45,923 nucleotides of DNA from a bacterium (GTDB lineage: Bacteria > Zhuqueibacterota > Zhuqueibacteria > Residuimicrobiales > Krinioviventaceae): positions 1 to 45,923 of the forward strand of contig JAKQIY010000077.1 of NCBI GenBank assembly GCA_029561455.1. Direction: 5' to 3'. Position numbers and translations under genes: made by a program. The notes beneath the pieces were generated by a model. It was given only the letters and a program-made list of their open reading frames with translations, did no database searches and was not told the origin of the DNA. This document shows positions 1 to 7,801 of the stretch, piece after piece (position 1 is the stretch's first letter; each line of letters starts with the position of its first letter).

Positions 1-76
1 GTCCTTCAAGAACGAGTTTAACGGTTCTTACTTTAAATTCTTTACTATAAAATTTTCTTGATTTAGTTTCGCTCAT
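1..76 (-). CDS. transposase, N-terminal fragment (IS3-type OrfA-like), cut by window edge
   Basis: Only the first 25 codons are in the window. The ATG lies at 74-76 on the minus strand and has an excellent ribosome binding site (AAGGAGGTG, complement of 81-89). The peptide begins MSETKSRKFYSKEFKVRTVK, the basic 'R-x-F-x-x-E-F-K' opening that starts the helix-turn-helix domain of IS3/IS66-type OrfA proteins (HTH_Tnp_1), which bind the element ends. The rest of the gene and the element's other end lie outside. The sequence around 111-143 may hold the nearby terminal repeat, but with one end only this cannot be shown. The family call is from a short stretch and is moderate. Confidence 0.6.
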   Translation of the reverse strand, partial: MSETKSRKFYSKEFKVRTVKLVLEG

Positions 77-187
77 GACACACCTCCTTGGTTATAATAT
101 ACGAACTTTTCGGTGTGTCCACAATAATGGGTAAAGGTTAGAAAAGACTAAAACTCCGTAACTTTCCATACATTTACCGGATTTGTG

Positions 188-380
188 GCGAGGTGGGCTA
201 CACTTTGTTGCATACTGCCCAGCAAATGTCGTCTCGATACGTCCGGGATTGCTATTCATCCGGGCGAAGCATCTTTACCGGGATCGGTTGACATGAAAAG
301 TTAGTTCGGAACAGATGCTTCGCCCCTACGAAAAAATTGTTTCTCCGGCGCGATTATAGCCTGGTCATCGAGTAGTCCCG
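188..380 (+). repeat. dispersed repeat unit A, copy 1
   Basis: This 193-bp stretch matches 34231-34423 in the same orientation and with the same length, differing at scattered positions only. Both copies start GCGAGGTGGGCTACACTTT and end GGTCATCGAGTAGTCCCG. It contains a pair of inverted segments (GCGAAGCATC ... GATGCTTCGC), so a transcript would fold into a hairpin. No reading frame is conserved between the copies. Confidence 0.85.
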
Positions 381-551
381 TTGCTTCACCTTTCGGGACG
401 TATCGAGATGACTGTAGATCGCGTTACCAGGTTCCACCCCTAACGGGGTTGCGAGTTTTTTTTATTCTTCTAGCTATAAACAGTTCACCCCTGACGGGGT
501 TTAGCCTGTAGGTCGGGCCTGCGGCCCGGCAGAATATCAGTGTGGTCCACC
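363..551 (+). repeat. dispersed repeat unit B, copy 1
   Basis: This roughly 189-bp stretch is repeated at 1083-1270, 720 bp downstream, nearly base for base; the second copy has one T fewer in the T-run near 456-463 and small changes near 473-484. It includes two ACCCCT-N-ACGGGGT palindromes, the hairpin at 512-530 (GTCGGGCCTGCGGCCCGGC), and the tail CAGTGTGGTCCACC, which also recurs near 34147. Confidence 0.85.
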
Positions 552-645
552 AGCGGGTAGATTCCTGCTCAACGCAATGCTCTATGAATTCGAACCGAGT
601 TGGGTTTATATAAAATCTACAGCGAGGTGGGCCGGGGAGCAGGTA

Positions 646-745
646 AGTGCTACGCACCTCGGTTGTATGCGGATTAATATATATGCAAACTGGCCGGAAA
701 TCCATTGCTTTTATTTGTATATGAAATATCAGGAGTGTAGCACAT
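646..745. repeat. 100-bp element with terminal inverted repeats, copy 1
   Basis: The ends AGTGCTACGCACCT (646-659) and AGGAGTGTAGCACAT (731-745) are imperfect inverted repeats. Read on the minus strand, the interior (CAATGGATTTCC preceded by TTTCATAT) matches the element at 19039-19139. The size, inverted ends and lack of coding capacity resemble a MITE-like element; no transposase partner is identified. Confidence 0.65.
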
Positions 746-1082
746 GGTTTCGTTTCCCAAAACCATTTACAGTCCTAATCGACGACCGGTGTTATTGATA
801 ACCCCATCATTGCCACGACATTCAGGTCGTGGAATAAATAAAGCAAAAACAGGGCTTTAGCCTGAAAGAGTATTTGACTAAAGTCAATTTTGTCTGGTTT
901 TGGAAACCCACGTCATAAATGACGTGGCAATGAACAAAAAGATTAGTGCTCACCCCAAGTCAATTCGTCTCGATACGGGCCGAATCTACATCTGCTGTAA
1001 TGCTGTTATATGCCCGGTGCAGTTCGCCACTCAAGACCATGTACGGCCCTAATCGACGACCGGTTATTCAAAAATATATTAC

Positions 1083-1270
1083 GGTCATCGAGTAGTCCCG
1101 TTGCTTCACCTTTCGGGACGTATCGAGATGACTGTAGATCGCGTTACCAGGTTCCACCCCTAACGGGGTTGCGAGTTTTTTTATTCTCCTAGCTATAAAC
1201 ATTTCACCCCTGACGGGGTTTAGCCTGTAGGTCGGGCCTGCGGCCCGGCAGAATATCAGTGTGGTCCACC
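1083..1270 (+). repeat. dispersed repeat unit B, copy 2
   Basis: Near-identical direct copy of 363-551. The flanking sequences on both sides differ between the copies, so the shared block is a discrete unit rather than part of a longer duplication. Confidence 0.85.
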
Positions 1271-1333
1271 TGCGGCACTATTCCGGTTGAGCGAAATGTC
1301 CTTTAATTATCGGCAAAGCCCCCTTATTCCTCT

Positions 1334-2548
1334 TTACCTGATCTTTTCCAGCTCTTCCCCCTCCAGGTGGGCGACGATCACCGCGCCGCAGGAATCGCTC
1401 AGCACATTGACGGTGGTGCGAAACATGTCCAGAATCCGGTCAACCGCCAGGATAATACCCACGCCTTCCAGCGGCAGATTGACGGCGCGCAGGATGATGG
1501 ACATCATCACCAGTCCCACCATAGGAATACCGGCGGCGCCGACCGAGACCAGCAGCGACATCATAACTACAACCAGTTGCTGGCTGAAATTCAGTTCGAT
1601 ACCATACACCTGCGCGATAAAGATCACCGCCACACATTCGTACAGCGCCGTGCCGTCCATATTCACCGTAGCGCCGATGGGCAGGGTGAAATTGGTGATC
1701 TTGTCCGAAACCCCGGAGCCCTTGTGCGTACATTCGAGGTTGACCGGCAGGGTGGCCATAGAAGAACTGGTCGAGAACGCCGTAAAGAACACCGGTAAAA
1801 GATTGCGATAATGTTTAAAGGGCTTGACCCGTCCCACTAGTTTCAGCAGCAATGGCAGGGAGACCAGGGCGTGGATGAATAATCCCGCCAGGACAATGAG
1901 AAAATAAAAGCCCAGCGATTTGAACGCGCCAATGCCGGTAGTGGCGACCAGTTTGGCATTAATGCCAAACACACCCAGCGGCGCCAGCCACAACACCAGG
2001 CGAGTGATCTGCATCATCGCCTCAAAAGCGCCCTGTATTACGCGCGTCAACGGCAGGCGATAGTCGTCCTCCAGCCTGGTAATGAAAAACCCGAATAAAA
2101 TGCAGAAAAAGATCACCGGTAACACATCGCCGTTAGCAATGGACTGGAACGGATTTTCCGGAATGATGCGAAACAAAAGATCTTTAATGCTTTGATCCGC
2201 AGCCGGCAATTCCGTTACCTGCTCCTGCAAGCCAATACTGGCGCCCGCGCCGGGACGAAAAATATTCACCAAAAGCTGCCCTGTGCAAATTGCCAGCAGA
2301 CTGGTAGTTATATAATAAATCCCTGTTTTAAGCCCCAGCGAACCGAGTCCCCGCGCCGTACCGATGCTCAGAACACCCGACAAGATCGAAGTGATGATCA
2401 ACGGCATAATGACCATACGCAACAGCCGCAGGAACAGGGTGGCCAGCGGTTCGGCAACCGGCAGAATTGCCGGGCCCAGCAGGCTCCCGCCGGCAATTCC
2501 CAGGATAATACCGGCAAAGATAGTATGAGTCAGGGTAATTTTTTTCAT
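1334..2548 (-). CDS. dicarboxylate/acidic amino acid:cation symporter (DAACS family)
   Basis: This 404-residue integral inner-membrane protein belongs to the glutamate/aspartate/C4-dicarboxylate symporter family, which imports substrate with Na+ or H+. The family landmarks are present: the serine-rich hairpin 1 (FSTSSSMATLP, about residues 258-268), the NMDGT motif (296-300), hairpin 2 (GAAGIP, about 337), and a last helix with D370, D374, R377, T378, N381 and D385. An arginine at the 377 position is what archaeal GltPh uses to hold the side-chain carboxylate, which favours glutamate or aspartate; the substrate remains inferred. It starts 6 bp after the pepT stop with little ribosome binding site of its own, so the two are probably cotranscribed and coupled: peptide breakdown next to amino-acid uptake. 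Confidence 0.92.
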   Translation of the reverse strand: MKKITLTHTIFAGIILGIAGGSLLGPAILPVAEPLATLFLRLLRMVIMPLIITSILSGVLSIGTARGLGSLGLKTGIYYITTSLLAICTGQLLVNIFRPGAGASIGLQEQVTELPAADQSIKDLLFRIIPENPFQSIANGDVLPVIFFCILFGFFITRLEDDYRLPLTRVIQGAFEAMMQITRLVLWLAPLGVFGINAKLVATTGIGAFKSLGFYFLIVLAGLFIHALVSLPLLLKLVGRVKPFKHYRNLLPVFFTAFSTSSSMATLPVNLECTHKGSGVSDKITNFTLPIGATVNMDGTALYECVAVIFIAQVYGIELNFSQQLVVVMMSLLVSVGAAGIPMVGLVMMSIILRAVNLPLEGVGIILAVDRILDMFRTTVNVLSDSCGAVIVAHLEGEELEKIR

Positions 2549-2554
2549 TCGCTG

Positions 2555-3808
2555 TTACACTGCCACACTCTTTTCCGCCCAAATCTGCGCCAGATGCACG
2601 ATCACCCGCACCGCGCTGTGCATATCCTGGATCGAGATCCACTCTGTGCGGGCGTGAAAATTGTGCCCGCCGGTAAATATGTTCGGGGTGAGCAGACCCT
2701 TGTACGAAAGCTGCGCGCCGTCGGTGCCGCCGCGGATGATATTGCGTTTGGGCGTCAGTCCGGCCCGTTTCACCGCTTCCAGGGCGTATTCAACCACTTT
2801 GGGGTCCTCATCCAGTTTATACTTCATGTTGCGGTAATATTCATCGACCTTGAATTCAAACGCCGCGCCGGGATGGGCGGCAATCACTTCTGTTAGCAGC
2901 TTTTGTAAATACGCTTCTTTTTCTTTCAGACCGGGCACGGTAAAATCGCGGATCAAAAATTTTATTACCACCTGCTCAACATTTCCGGATATCTGGTGGG
3001 GATGAACATAGCCTTCCCGTTTTTCGGTGGTTTCGGGGGACAGCGTATCTTTGGGCAATTTATCAATCAGTTCAACGCTTATCTTGACGGCGTTAATGAG
3101 CTTGTTCTTGCCATAACCGGGATGCACATTTATGCCTTTAATCGTCATCGTTACGGCATCGGCGCAAAAGGTTTCGTCCTCGATCTCGCCGGCGGTTTCG
3201 CCATCGATGGTATAGGCATAAGCCGCGGCAAATTTTTTAATATCGAAATGTGAACTGCCCTGGCCGATCTCTTCATCCGGCATAACGGCAATCTTTATAT
3301 CGCCATGTTTAATTTCCGGGTGTTTTAAAAGATGGTTAAAGGCGTCGATAATTTCGGCAATGCCGGCTTTGTTGTCTGCGCCGAGCAGGGTCGAGCCGTC
3401 CGATGTGATGATATCATGCCCAAGCTGTTGCGCCAGGTGCGGATTTTCAACGGCTTTGAGCACGATCAGCGGATCGCTGGAGATGACAATATCGCCGCCC
3501 TGGTAATTGCGGTGAATTTTTGCTTTAACATCCTTGCCGGAGACATCCGGCGAGGTATCGAGGTGGGCGATAAAACCGATTGCCGGAACCGGGTAACTGG
3601 TATTTCCCGGCAGGGTAGCGGTTACATAACCCCATTCATCCATAGCCGCATCTTTTAAACCCATTTCCTGTAATTCCGCCACCAGGTACAGGGCCAGGTC
3701 TTTTTGCTTTTCAGTGCTGGGAAAGGTAGTGGATTCTTCGGAAGACTGGGTATCAAAGGTGACATATTTTAAAAACCGTTCCACACAGGTATGTTGTATT
3801 TGCGTCAT
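2555..3808 (-). CDS. pepT: peptidase T (tripeptide aminopeptidase, M20 family)
   Basis: Cytoplasmic di-zinc aminopeptidase removing the N-terminal residue of tripeptides. The 417-residue length is typical of PepT. The metal and catalytic set is visible: H82 and D84 in FIAHLDTSPDVSG, bridging D145 in LLGADNKAG, E179/E180 in MPDEEIG, D202 in IDGETAGE, and H382 in GGHNFHARTEW. The substrate-handling stretch IIRGGTDGAQLS (about 357-368) is also intact. The start has a clear AAAGGAG site. It is the first gene of a two-gene unit with the symporter downstream. Confidence 0.95.
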   Translation of the reverse strand: MTQIQHTCVERFLKYVTFDTQSSEESTTFPSTEKQKDLALYLVAELQEMGLKDAAMDEWGYVTATLPGNTSYPVPAIGFIAHLDTSPDVSGKDVKAKIHRNYQGGDIVISSDPLIVLKAVENPHLAQQLGHDIITSDGSTLLGADNKAGIAEIIDAFNHLLKHPEIKHGDIKIAVMPDEEIGQGSSHFDIKKFAAAYAYTIDGETAGEIEDETFCADAVTMTIKGINVHPGYGKNKLINAVKISVELIDKLPKDTLSPETTEKREGYVHPHQISGNVEQVVIKFLIRDFTVPGLKEKEAYLQKLLTEVIAAHPGAAFEFKVDEYYRNMKYKLDEDPKVVEYALEAVKRAGLTPKRNIIRGGTDGAQLSYKGLLTPNIFTGGHNFHARTEWISIQDMHSAVRVIVHLAQIWAEKSVAV

Positions 3809-3921
3809 AACTCGCTCCTTTTATAATGGTACAACCTGATATTCATGGCAAAAAAATAGTATAAACATATATGCCGCTTTACAGCAATATAATTATTTTT
3901 AACTAAAAAAGAAGGCTTTTT

Positions 3922-5901
3922 TTACAAGCGCCAGTCAAATTGCAGAGAAAAAACCTCTGTATGGTTACCGCTTACCCGGTCATATCCCGAACCGATAGAA
4001 TCTATATTATCGTAGACTGTTTGCTCGTATTTGGCGGTTATTTGCATAGAGTTTGTAATTTTCGCGTTTAAGATAAAATACCAGCGCGAACCGCGCCGGT
4101 ATAACATTTTCATCCGCATAACCCCGGGGAGATCGTTTTCGTACAGATAAAAGGCGGTGTCGTATAATGGTGAATCGAACATGATCCAGCGGGCGCGGCA
4201 ATTAAAACGGTTATCAATTTTGTAATGCAGGTCGTGATACAGCATAACCGCGCTGCTGTCGGGCAGATAAGCGCACAAGCCATAATCAACGCCGCGCAGA
4301 TTGTGATATTCAAACCGGCTGCGTAGTTGCAAAGTGGTGTGAAATTGATAGTCAACCTGGGCGCGTAGCAAAAATTTTTTCTGTGTGATAATTTTTTTAG
4401 CTAAATTGCCAAAATTGTCTTCAACAGCAACCATTTCATCCCGGCTGCGCCATTGCCCGCGCAACATTCCGGCTAGTTGCGGGTTAAATTTGTGTTCAAG
4501 GATAACCATAACATCCTGGTACTGTATAGCGCCTAAATCGCTGTTATCATAATAGGGTTGTTTAAAGTGGTCATAATAACAGGCAAGCGAGGTTTTTCGG
4601 GTCGGCTGCCATTTCCAGCCGCTGTAAAGTCCGGTTTCATTCACCATATCGTCATTGGCGCCAAAAGCGCAGCCGTGGCGGTTCAGAAACCCGGGCCGGT
4701 AGTCTCTCCATAAAACCAGGTATTCAAAGCCCTGTTCGCGAAACAGGATGCTATGTAAATGATTAAAACCGGAATGATTGCTTTGCGCGCACTCGCCGAA
4801 CACCTGCCAGCCGGATCGGGTTATCCCATAATCCATACTATAAACAGAGTATGATGTTCCGGCAATCCGTGTTGCCGGACGCTCGACGATGAAAGGTTTG
4901 CTTGTGGCGGCGGATAAACCTTGTAATCCCAAATAAATAAAAGGGGTTACCGGCCATTTAATGTAACCACCGTACACCGTTTCTGTAACCGAATCCCGGT
5001 TTTTAATTTCGCTGCCGTAACGATGATAGCCGGAACTCTGAAAGGAAACGATCGTATCGTTTTCCACGTGGGCGTCGAGCGGGTGGTTGCTATAAAAGAC
5101 CGCGAGTTCCACTTTTCCCAATCCGGTTAACACCCCGCCGCCGCGGTAACCGCTGTTTTCAGCAACAGAAGCGGACCCTTTAATACCCCGTCCGGCAGGA
5201 GTTGCCGCCATTATCGGTTCGTATCCCTTGTTCTTTTGGTAATACCCATGATGCACCAGCCCCTGTCCGGACTCGACATAAAAATTACCGATCACCAGTT
5301 TACCATGTAACCGGGGCGCCAGCCATTCCCCATAGCCGCCGCAATAATCATAATAACTTTTTTCTCCGGGATCCTTTTCCGTCACCAGGGCAAACCGGCA
5401 TTGGCCGGGCAGCGAGCCGTTTATTTTATGATAAACTTGGGCTCGTTTTCCGGCATAAATGTTTTCTTTATAGGCCCGGCTTTTCTGTACATCGGTAATA
5501 AACCGGTGTCGCCCGGAAACAGTGAATTGTGGATGGGTTTTTTGTTTAACCATAAAGAATGTTTTTATTAAAGCGGTCGCCGGTTCCAGAACGGGGATAT
5601 TATCCAGTTCATCAACAGACCTGAATTCGCGATGCTGGCGACGATACTGTATTATAGCTTGTGCTCCCGCCTTGGTGATCCAGGGAATGTCTTCAAGTTC
5701 CTCGCCAGATACCCGGTTCAAATCCAGCGGTTGTTCCTGTAAATTTTGCAGGTAATCGAGCAGCACATTAATATTATCGCCATTAGCCGGGGTTTCAAAT
5801 AACCTTTCGACGTCAATTTCCTGCGCATGACCCGTCCGCCAGGTTAACCCAAGCACACACAATATTGCTAAAACCGGTTTGTTTAGATAAGTCAGGTTCA
5901 T
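3922..5901 (-). CDS. helix-hairpin-helix domain outer-membrane beta-barrel protein
   Basis: 659 residues. A signal peptide (about 1-26) is followed by a ComEA-like helix-hairpin-helix region (about 55-115: LDLNRVSGEELEDIPWI, then a second 'FRSVDELDNIP' half). The remaining 530 residues are rich in aromatic, alternating strands (YGGYIKW, YHRYGSE), and the protein ends in FSLQFDWRL, a typical outer-membrane C-terminus ending in a strand. So I see a periplasmic HhH module fused to a predicted barrel. Proteins of this architecture occur in FCB genomes without a settled function; DNA binding or a role in DNA uptake would be inference from the HhH fold. It lies 5 bp after the PorV-like gene and is surely cotranscribed with it. 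Confidence 0.8.
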   Translation of the reverse strand: MNLTYLNKPVLAILCVLGLTWRTGHAQEIDVERLFETPANGDNINVLLDYLQNLQEQPLDLNRVSGEELEDIPWITKAGAQAIIQYRRQHREFRSVDELDNIPVLEPATALIKTFFMVKQKTHPQFTVSGRHRFITDVQKSRAYKENIYAGKRAQVYHKINGSLPGQCRFALVTEKDPGEKSYYDYCGGYGEWLAPRLHGKLVIGNFYVESGQGLVHHGYYQKNKGYEPIMAATPAGRGIKGSASVAENSGYRGGGVLTGLGKVELAVFYSNHPLDAHVENDTIVSFQSSGYHRYGSEIKNRDSVTETVYGGYIKWPVTPFIYLGLQGLSAATSKPFIVERPATRIAGTSYSVYSMDYGITRSGWQVFGECAQSNHSGFNHLHSILFREQGFEYLVLWRDYRPGFLNRHGCAFGANDDMVNETGLYSGWKWQPTRKTSLACYYDHFKQPYYDNSDLGAIQYQDVMVILEHKFNPQLAGMLRGQWRSRDEMVAVEDNFGNLAKKIITQKKFLLRAQVDYQFHTTLQLRSRFEYHNLRGVDYGLCAYLPDSSAVMLYHDLHYKIDNRFNCRARWIMFDSPLYDTAFYLYENDLPGVMRMKMLYRRGSRWYFILNAKITNSMQITAKYEQTVYDNIDSIGSGYDRVSGNHTEVFSLQFDWRL

Positions 5902-5906
5902 GCTGT

Positions 5907-6731
5907 TTATTTCTCTCGTGTAAACACCAGTGAAAATAAATGCGTTATGTCGAGGTAAGGATGTGTATTAAAGGCATAATCTATGGCAAGCCACTGCCAG
6001 TTCAGGCCGAATCCGGCCGTGAACCGGGAAGGCGTAGTAGCAAACCCGGAACTGACCCGCAATCCGGCAACCGGCTCAATTTCAGCGCCGCAGCGATAAT
6101 CAACCGGAAAGCGGGTATCTTTGTACAACTCCAGGTTCATCTTAACCGCCTTAACGGGTAAAATTTGTACGCCGGTAATAATGCTTTGCGGCAGCTTTTC
6201 CCGGCACTGACCGATAGCGGCATAGCCGAAATTTCGAACTACCCAGCCCCATTGCAGCCGCGGATGCGGCTTTATAATGCCGCCTATATCGGCCAGAACG
6301 CTTACAGCTTGTCCGTACCCCTTTATTGCCAGACCTACATACCTGGCAGCCGCGCCGATATATATAAATTGGTCAATTTTATAGCACAGCCCGGCGCAAA
6401 CCGTGCTTTCCCGGTAATTACTTTTACCAAACGCCTGCGCCCCCAGGCCGCAGGTAACCCGCCGGACATGAAAGACCCCGGCAAAGCTGCCATATTGTAA
6501 CTCATCCAGGCCGAACAGTTTACCGGTAAAAGCGCCCATTTGTATTCCGGCATCACGCCAGATACCGGCGGGATTATAAAACAGGTTTTCATAACTAAAA
6601 CAAGCGGAAGCGGCGCCGGCAAACCCATACATCCGGGCCCCGGCCGGCATATCCTCAAAGGCAGCCAAGCTTGGCCGGAACATGACTAGCGTCAGTATGC
6701 AGGCAATAATGGAACGTTTCCCTGGGTTCAT
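5907..6731 (-). CDS. PorV/FadL-like outer-membrane barrel protein
   Basis: 274 residues with a signal peptide (about 1-23, ending SLAA). The N-terminal motif GARMYGFAGAASACFSYENL followed by FYNPAG (about 31-58) is the signature start of the PorV/PorQ/UPF0164 group, FadL-fold barrels used by FCB bacteria; PorV itself is the shuttle/lipid-modification partner of T9SS. The rest is strand-rich and ends LFSLVFTREK. The gene leads a two-gene operon with the HhH barrel protein (5 bp apart) and is transcribed away from the PorD-like gene across a 94-bp promoter region. Whether it is the true PorV or a paralogue cannot be decided here. Confidence 0.72.
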   Translation of the reverse strand: MNPGKRSIIACILTLVMFRPSLAAFEDMPAGARMYGFAGAASACFSYENLFYNPAGIWRDAGIQMGAFTGKLFGLDELQYGSFAGVFHVRRVTCGLGAQAFGKSNYRESTVCAGLCYKIDQFIYIGAAARYVGLAIKGYGQAVSVLADIGGIIKPHPRLQWGWVVRNFGYAAIGQCREKLPQSIITGVQILPVKAVKMNLELYKDTRFPVDYRCGAEIEPVAGLRVSSGFATTPSRFTAGFGLNWQWLAIDYAFNTHPYLDITHLFSLVFTREK

Positions 6732-6825
6732 GCGTTTATCCTGTAGAACAATTTACTTGACTAAAACCATAAAATAACGGATATTTATGAAAGAAATTTT
6801 TAGTATGTTTGTCCCGGAGGAATAA

Positions 6826-7707
6826 ATGTATAAATTGTGTAACAAACCTGGTCAGGCAATAATAGCCGGCCTGGTTTTGGTGATTGTTTTCATTATAGCA
6901 AGTTCTGCCTTTGGCCAGCGTATTGAAGCGCGGGTAACAACGACCCTGGAATCGCTGCCTATTGATAAAAAGGAAAAACTGGCTGATTTTGCCGACAAGG
7001 TAGAACATTATATCAATAGCAACAGCAATAATCGCTGCAATAACGAGTGGCAAACCGATGTGTTTGTTGATATTACCATAGTTCCCACCGACCGAAGTTC
7101 CGGAGCTGAAGAAAAATACAGCGCCGATTTTCTGATCCATAACAATTATGATCAGCAATTTCACGACGACAGATGGACCTTTGCCTACCAAAGCGGCAGC
7201 ACCTTGTCTTATAATGAAAACATACAAGATTCTTTTACCAGCCTGGTAGAATTTTACCTGTTCATGATCCTCGGCGGCGAATTTGATAAATGGGGAACAC
7301 TGGCCGGCACTGTATATTATGAAAAAGCCAGAAATATTGCCGAGCAAAGTAAATTTGGACTGGGTCGTTTCCAGGAAGGCTGGGATCGCCGCCTTGATCT
7401 GGTCAATTTTTTTCTGAGCGACAGGCACAAACCGTTCCGTGAAATGGTTGACTATTATTATTATGGTATTTCATTTGTAAAAAACGATAATGAAAAAACC
7501 CGTAAATATATTGCTACAGCCATTAAAATGCTGGATAAACTTCTTGCCAACGATCCGGATAATGATTATGCCAAAAAATTTATCAGCGCTCATTATATTG
7601 AACTGGTTGAAGTGTACCGGCGCGCCAGGGACAAAGAACCGTTGCGTACCTTGTTGGTCATCGATCCCGAACATGAAACTATCTATCGGGAACTGCTAGC
7701 TAACTAG
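6826..7707 (+). CDS. DUF4835/PorD-like secreted protein (T9SS-associated family)
   Basis: 293 residues, with a membrane-spanning signal segment (about 11-30, ending SSAFG-QRIEA). The body matches the pattern I know for DUF4835, the family that includes PorD, a T9SS-associated protein in Bacteroidetes: an N-terminal region of short beta strands with the 'W-x-x-D-V-F' element (near 77), the 'SLVEFYLFMILGGEFDKW' segment (about 140-157), 'G-G-T/T-x-Y-x-x-KA-x-NI' (about 161-172), and 'F-L-S-x-x-H-KPFR-x-x-x-Y-Y' (about 195-211). A GGAGG ribosome binding site precedes the ATG. In many FCB genomes the family is unlinked to other T9SS genes; here it faces a PorV-like gene, which supports the assignment. 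Family recognition is from memory. Confidence 0.75.
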   Translation: MYKLCNKPGQAIIAGLVLVIVFIIASSAFGQRIEARVTTTLESLPIDKKEKLADFADKVEHYINSNSNNRCNNEWQTDVFVDITIVPTDRSSGAEEKYSADFLIHNNYDQQFHDDRWTFAYQSGSTLSYNENIQDSFTSLVEFYLFMILGGEFDKWGTLAGTVYYEKARNIAEQSKFGLGRFQEGWDRRLDLVNFFLSDRHKPFREMVDYYYYGISFVKNDNEKTRKYIATAIKMLDKLLANDPDNDYAKKFISAHYIELVEVYRRARDKEPLRTLLVIDPEHETIYRELLAN

Positions 7708-7765
7708 TCTATCTACAAGTAAAATTTTCCCCGCCACCCCGTGTTCTTCCACCCTGTAACAATTT

Positions 7766-7797
7766 ACCTGGGCTCTGATCAGGGCCCAGGTTTTTTA
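7766..7797 (+). terminator. rho-independent terminator after the PorD-like gene
   Basis: Perfect 8-bp stem ACCTGGGC (7766-7773) / GCCCAGGT (7784-7791) with a 10-base loop, followed by TTTTT. It lies between the convergent PorD-like gene and clpC and may serve both strands weakly. Confidence 0.85.
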
Positions 7798-7801
7798 TTG
7801 C

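Larger units (their letters stand above)
77..1333. repeat. gene-free repeat-rich region (nested dispersed repeats)
   Basis: No credible gene is seen in these 1.26 kb; the short open frames run across repeats. It holds (i) unit A at 188-380, with a second copy at 34231-34423; (ii) unit B at 363-551, repeated directly at 1083-1270; (iii) a 100-bp element with inverted ends at 646-745; (iv) hairpins at 813-832 and 908-927; (v) a unit at about 856-975 whose inverted copy closes the window (45804-45923). The small palindromes ACCCCTAACGGGGT (436-449) and ACCCCTGACGGGGT (487-500) recur here and near 24.7-24.9 kb. Confidence 0.8.

Noticed and set aside
813-927. Repeated palindromes that could suggest a CRISPR array
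   Set aside because: No regular repeat-spacer pattern and no cas genes; these are single hairpins within dispersed repeats.
424-1192. Short open frames (73-93 residues) in the first kilobase
   Set aside because: They cross repeat units present elsewhere with frame-breaking differences and have no ribosome binding sites.
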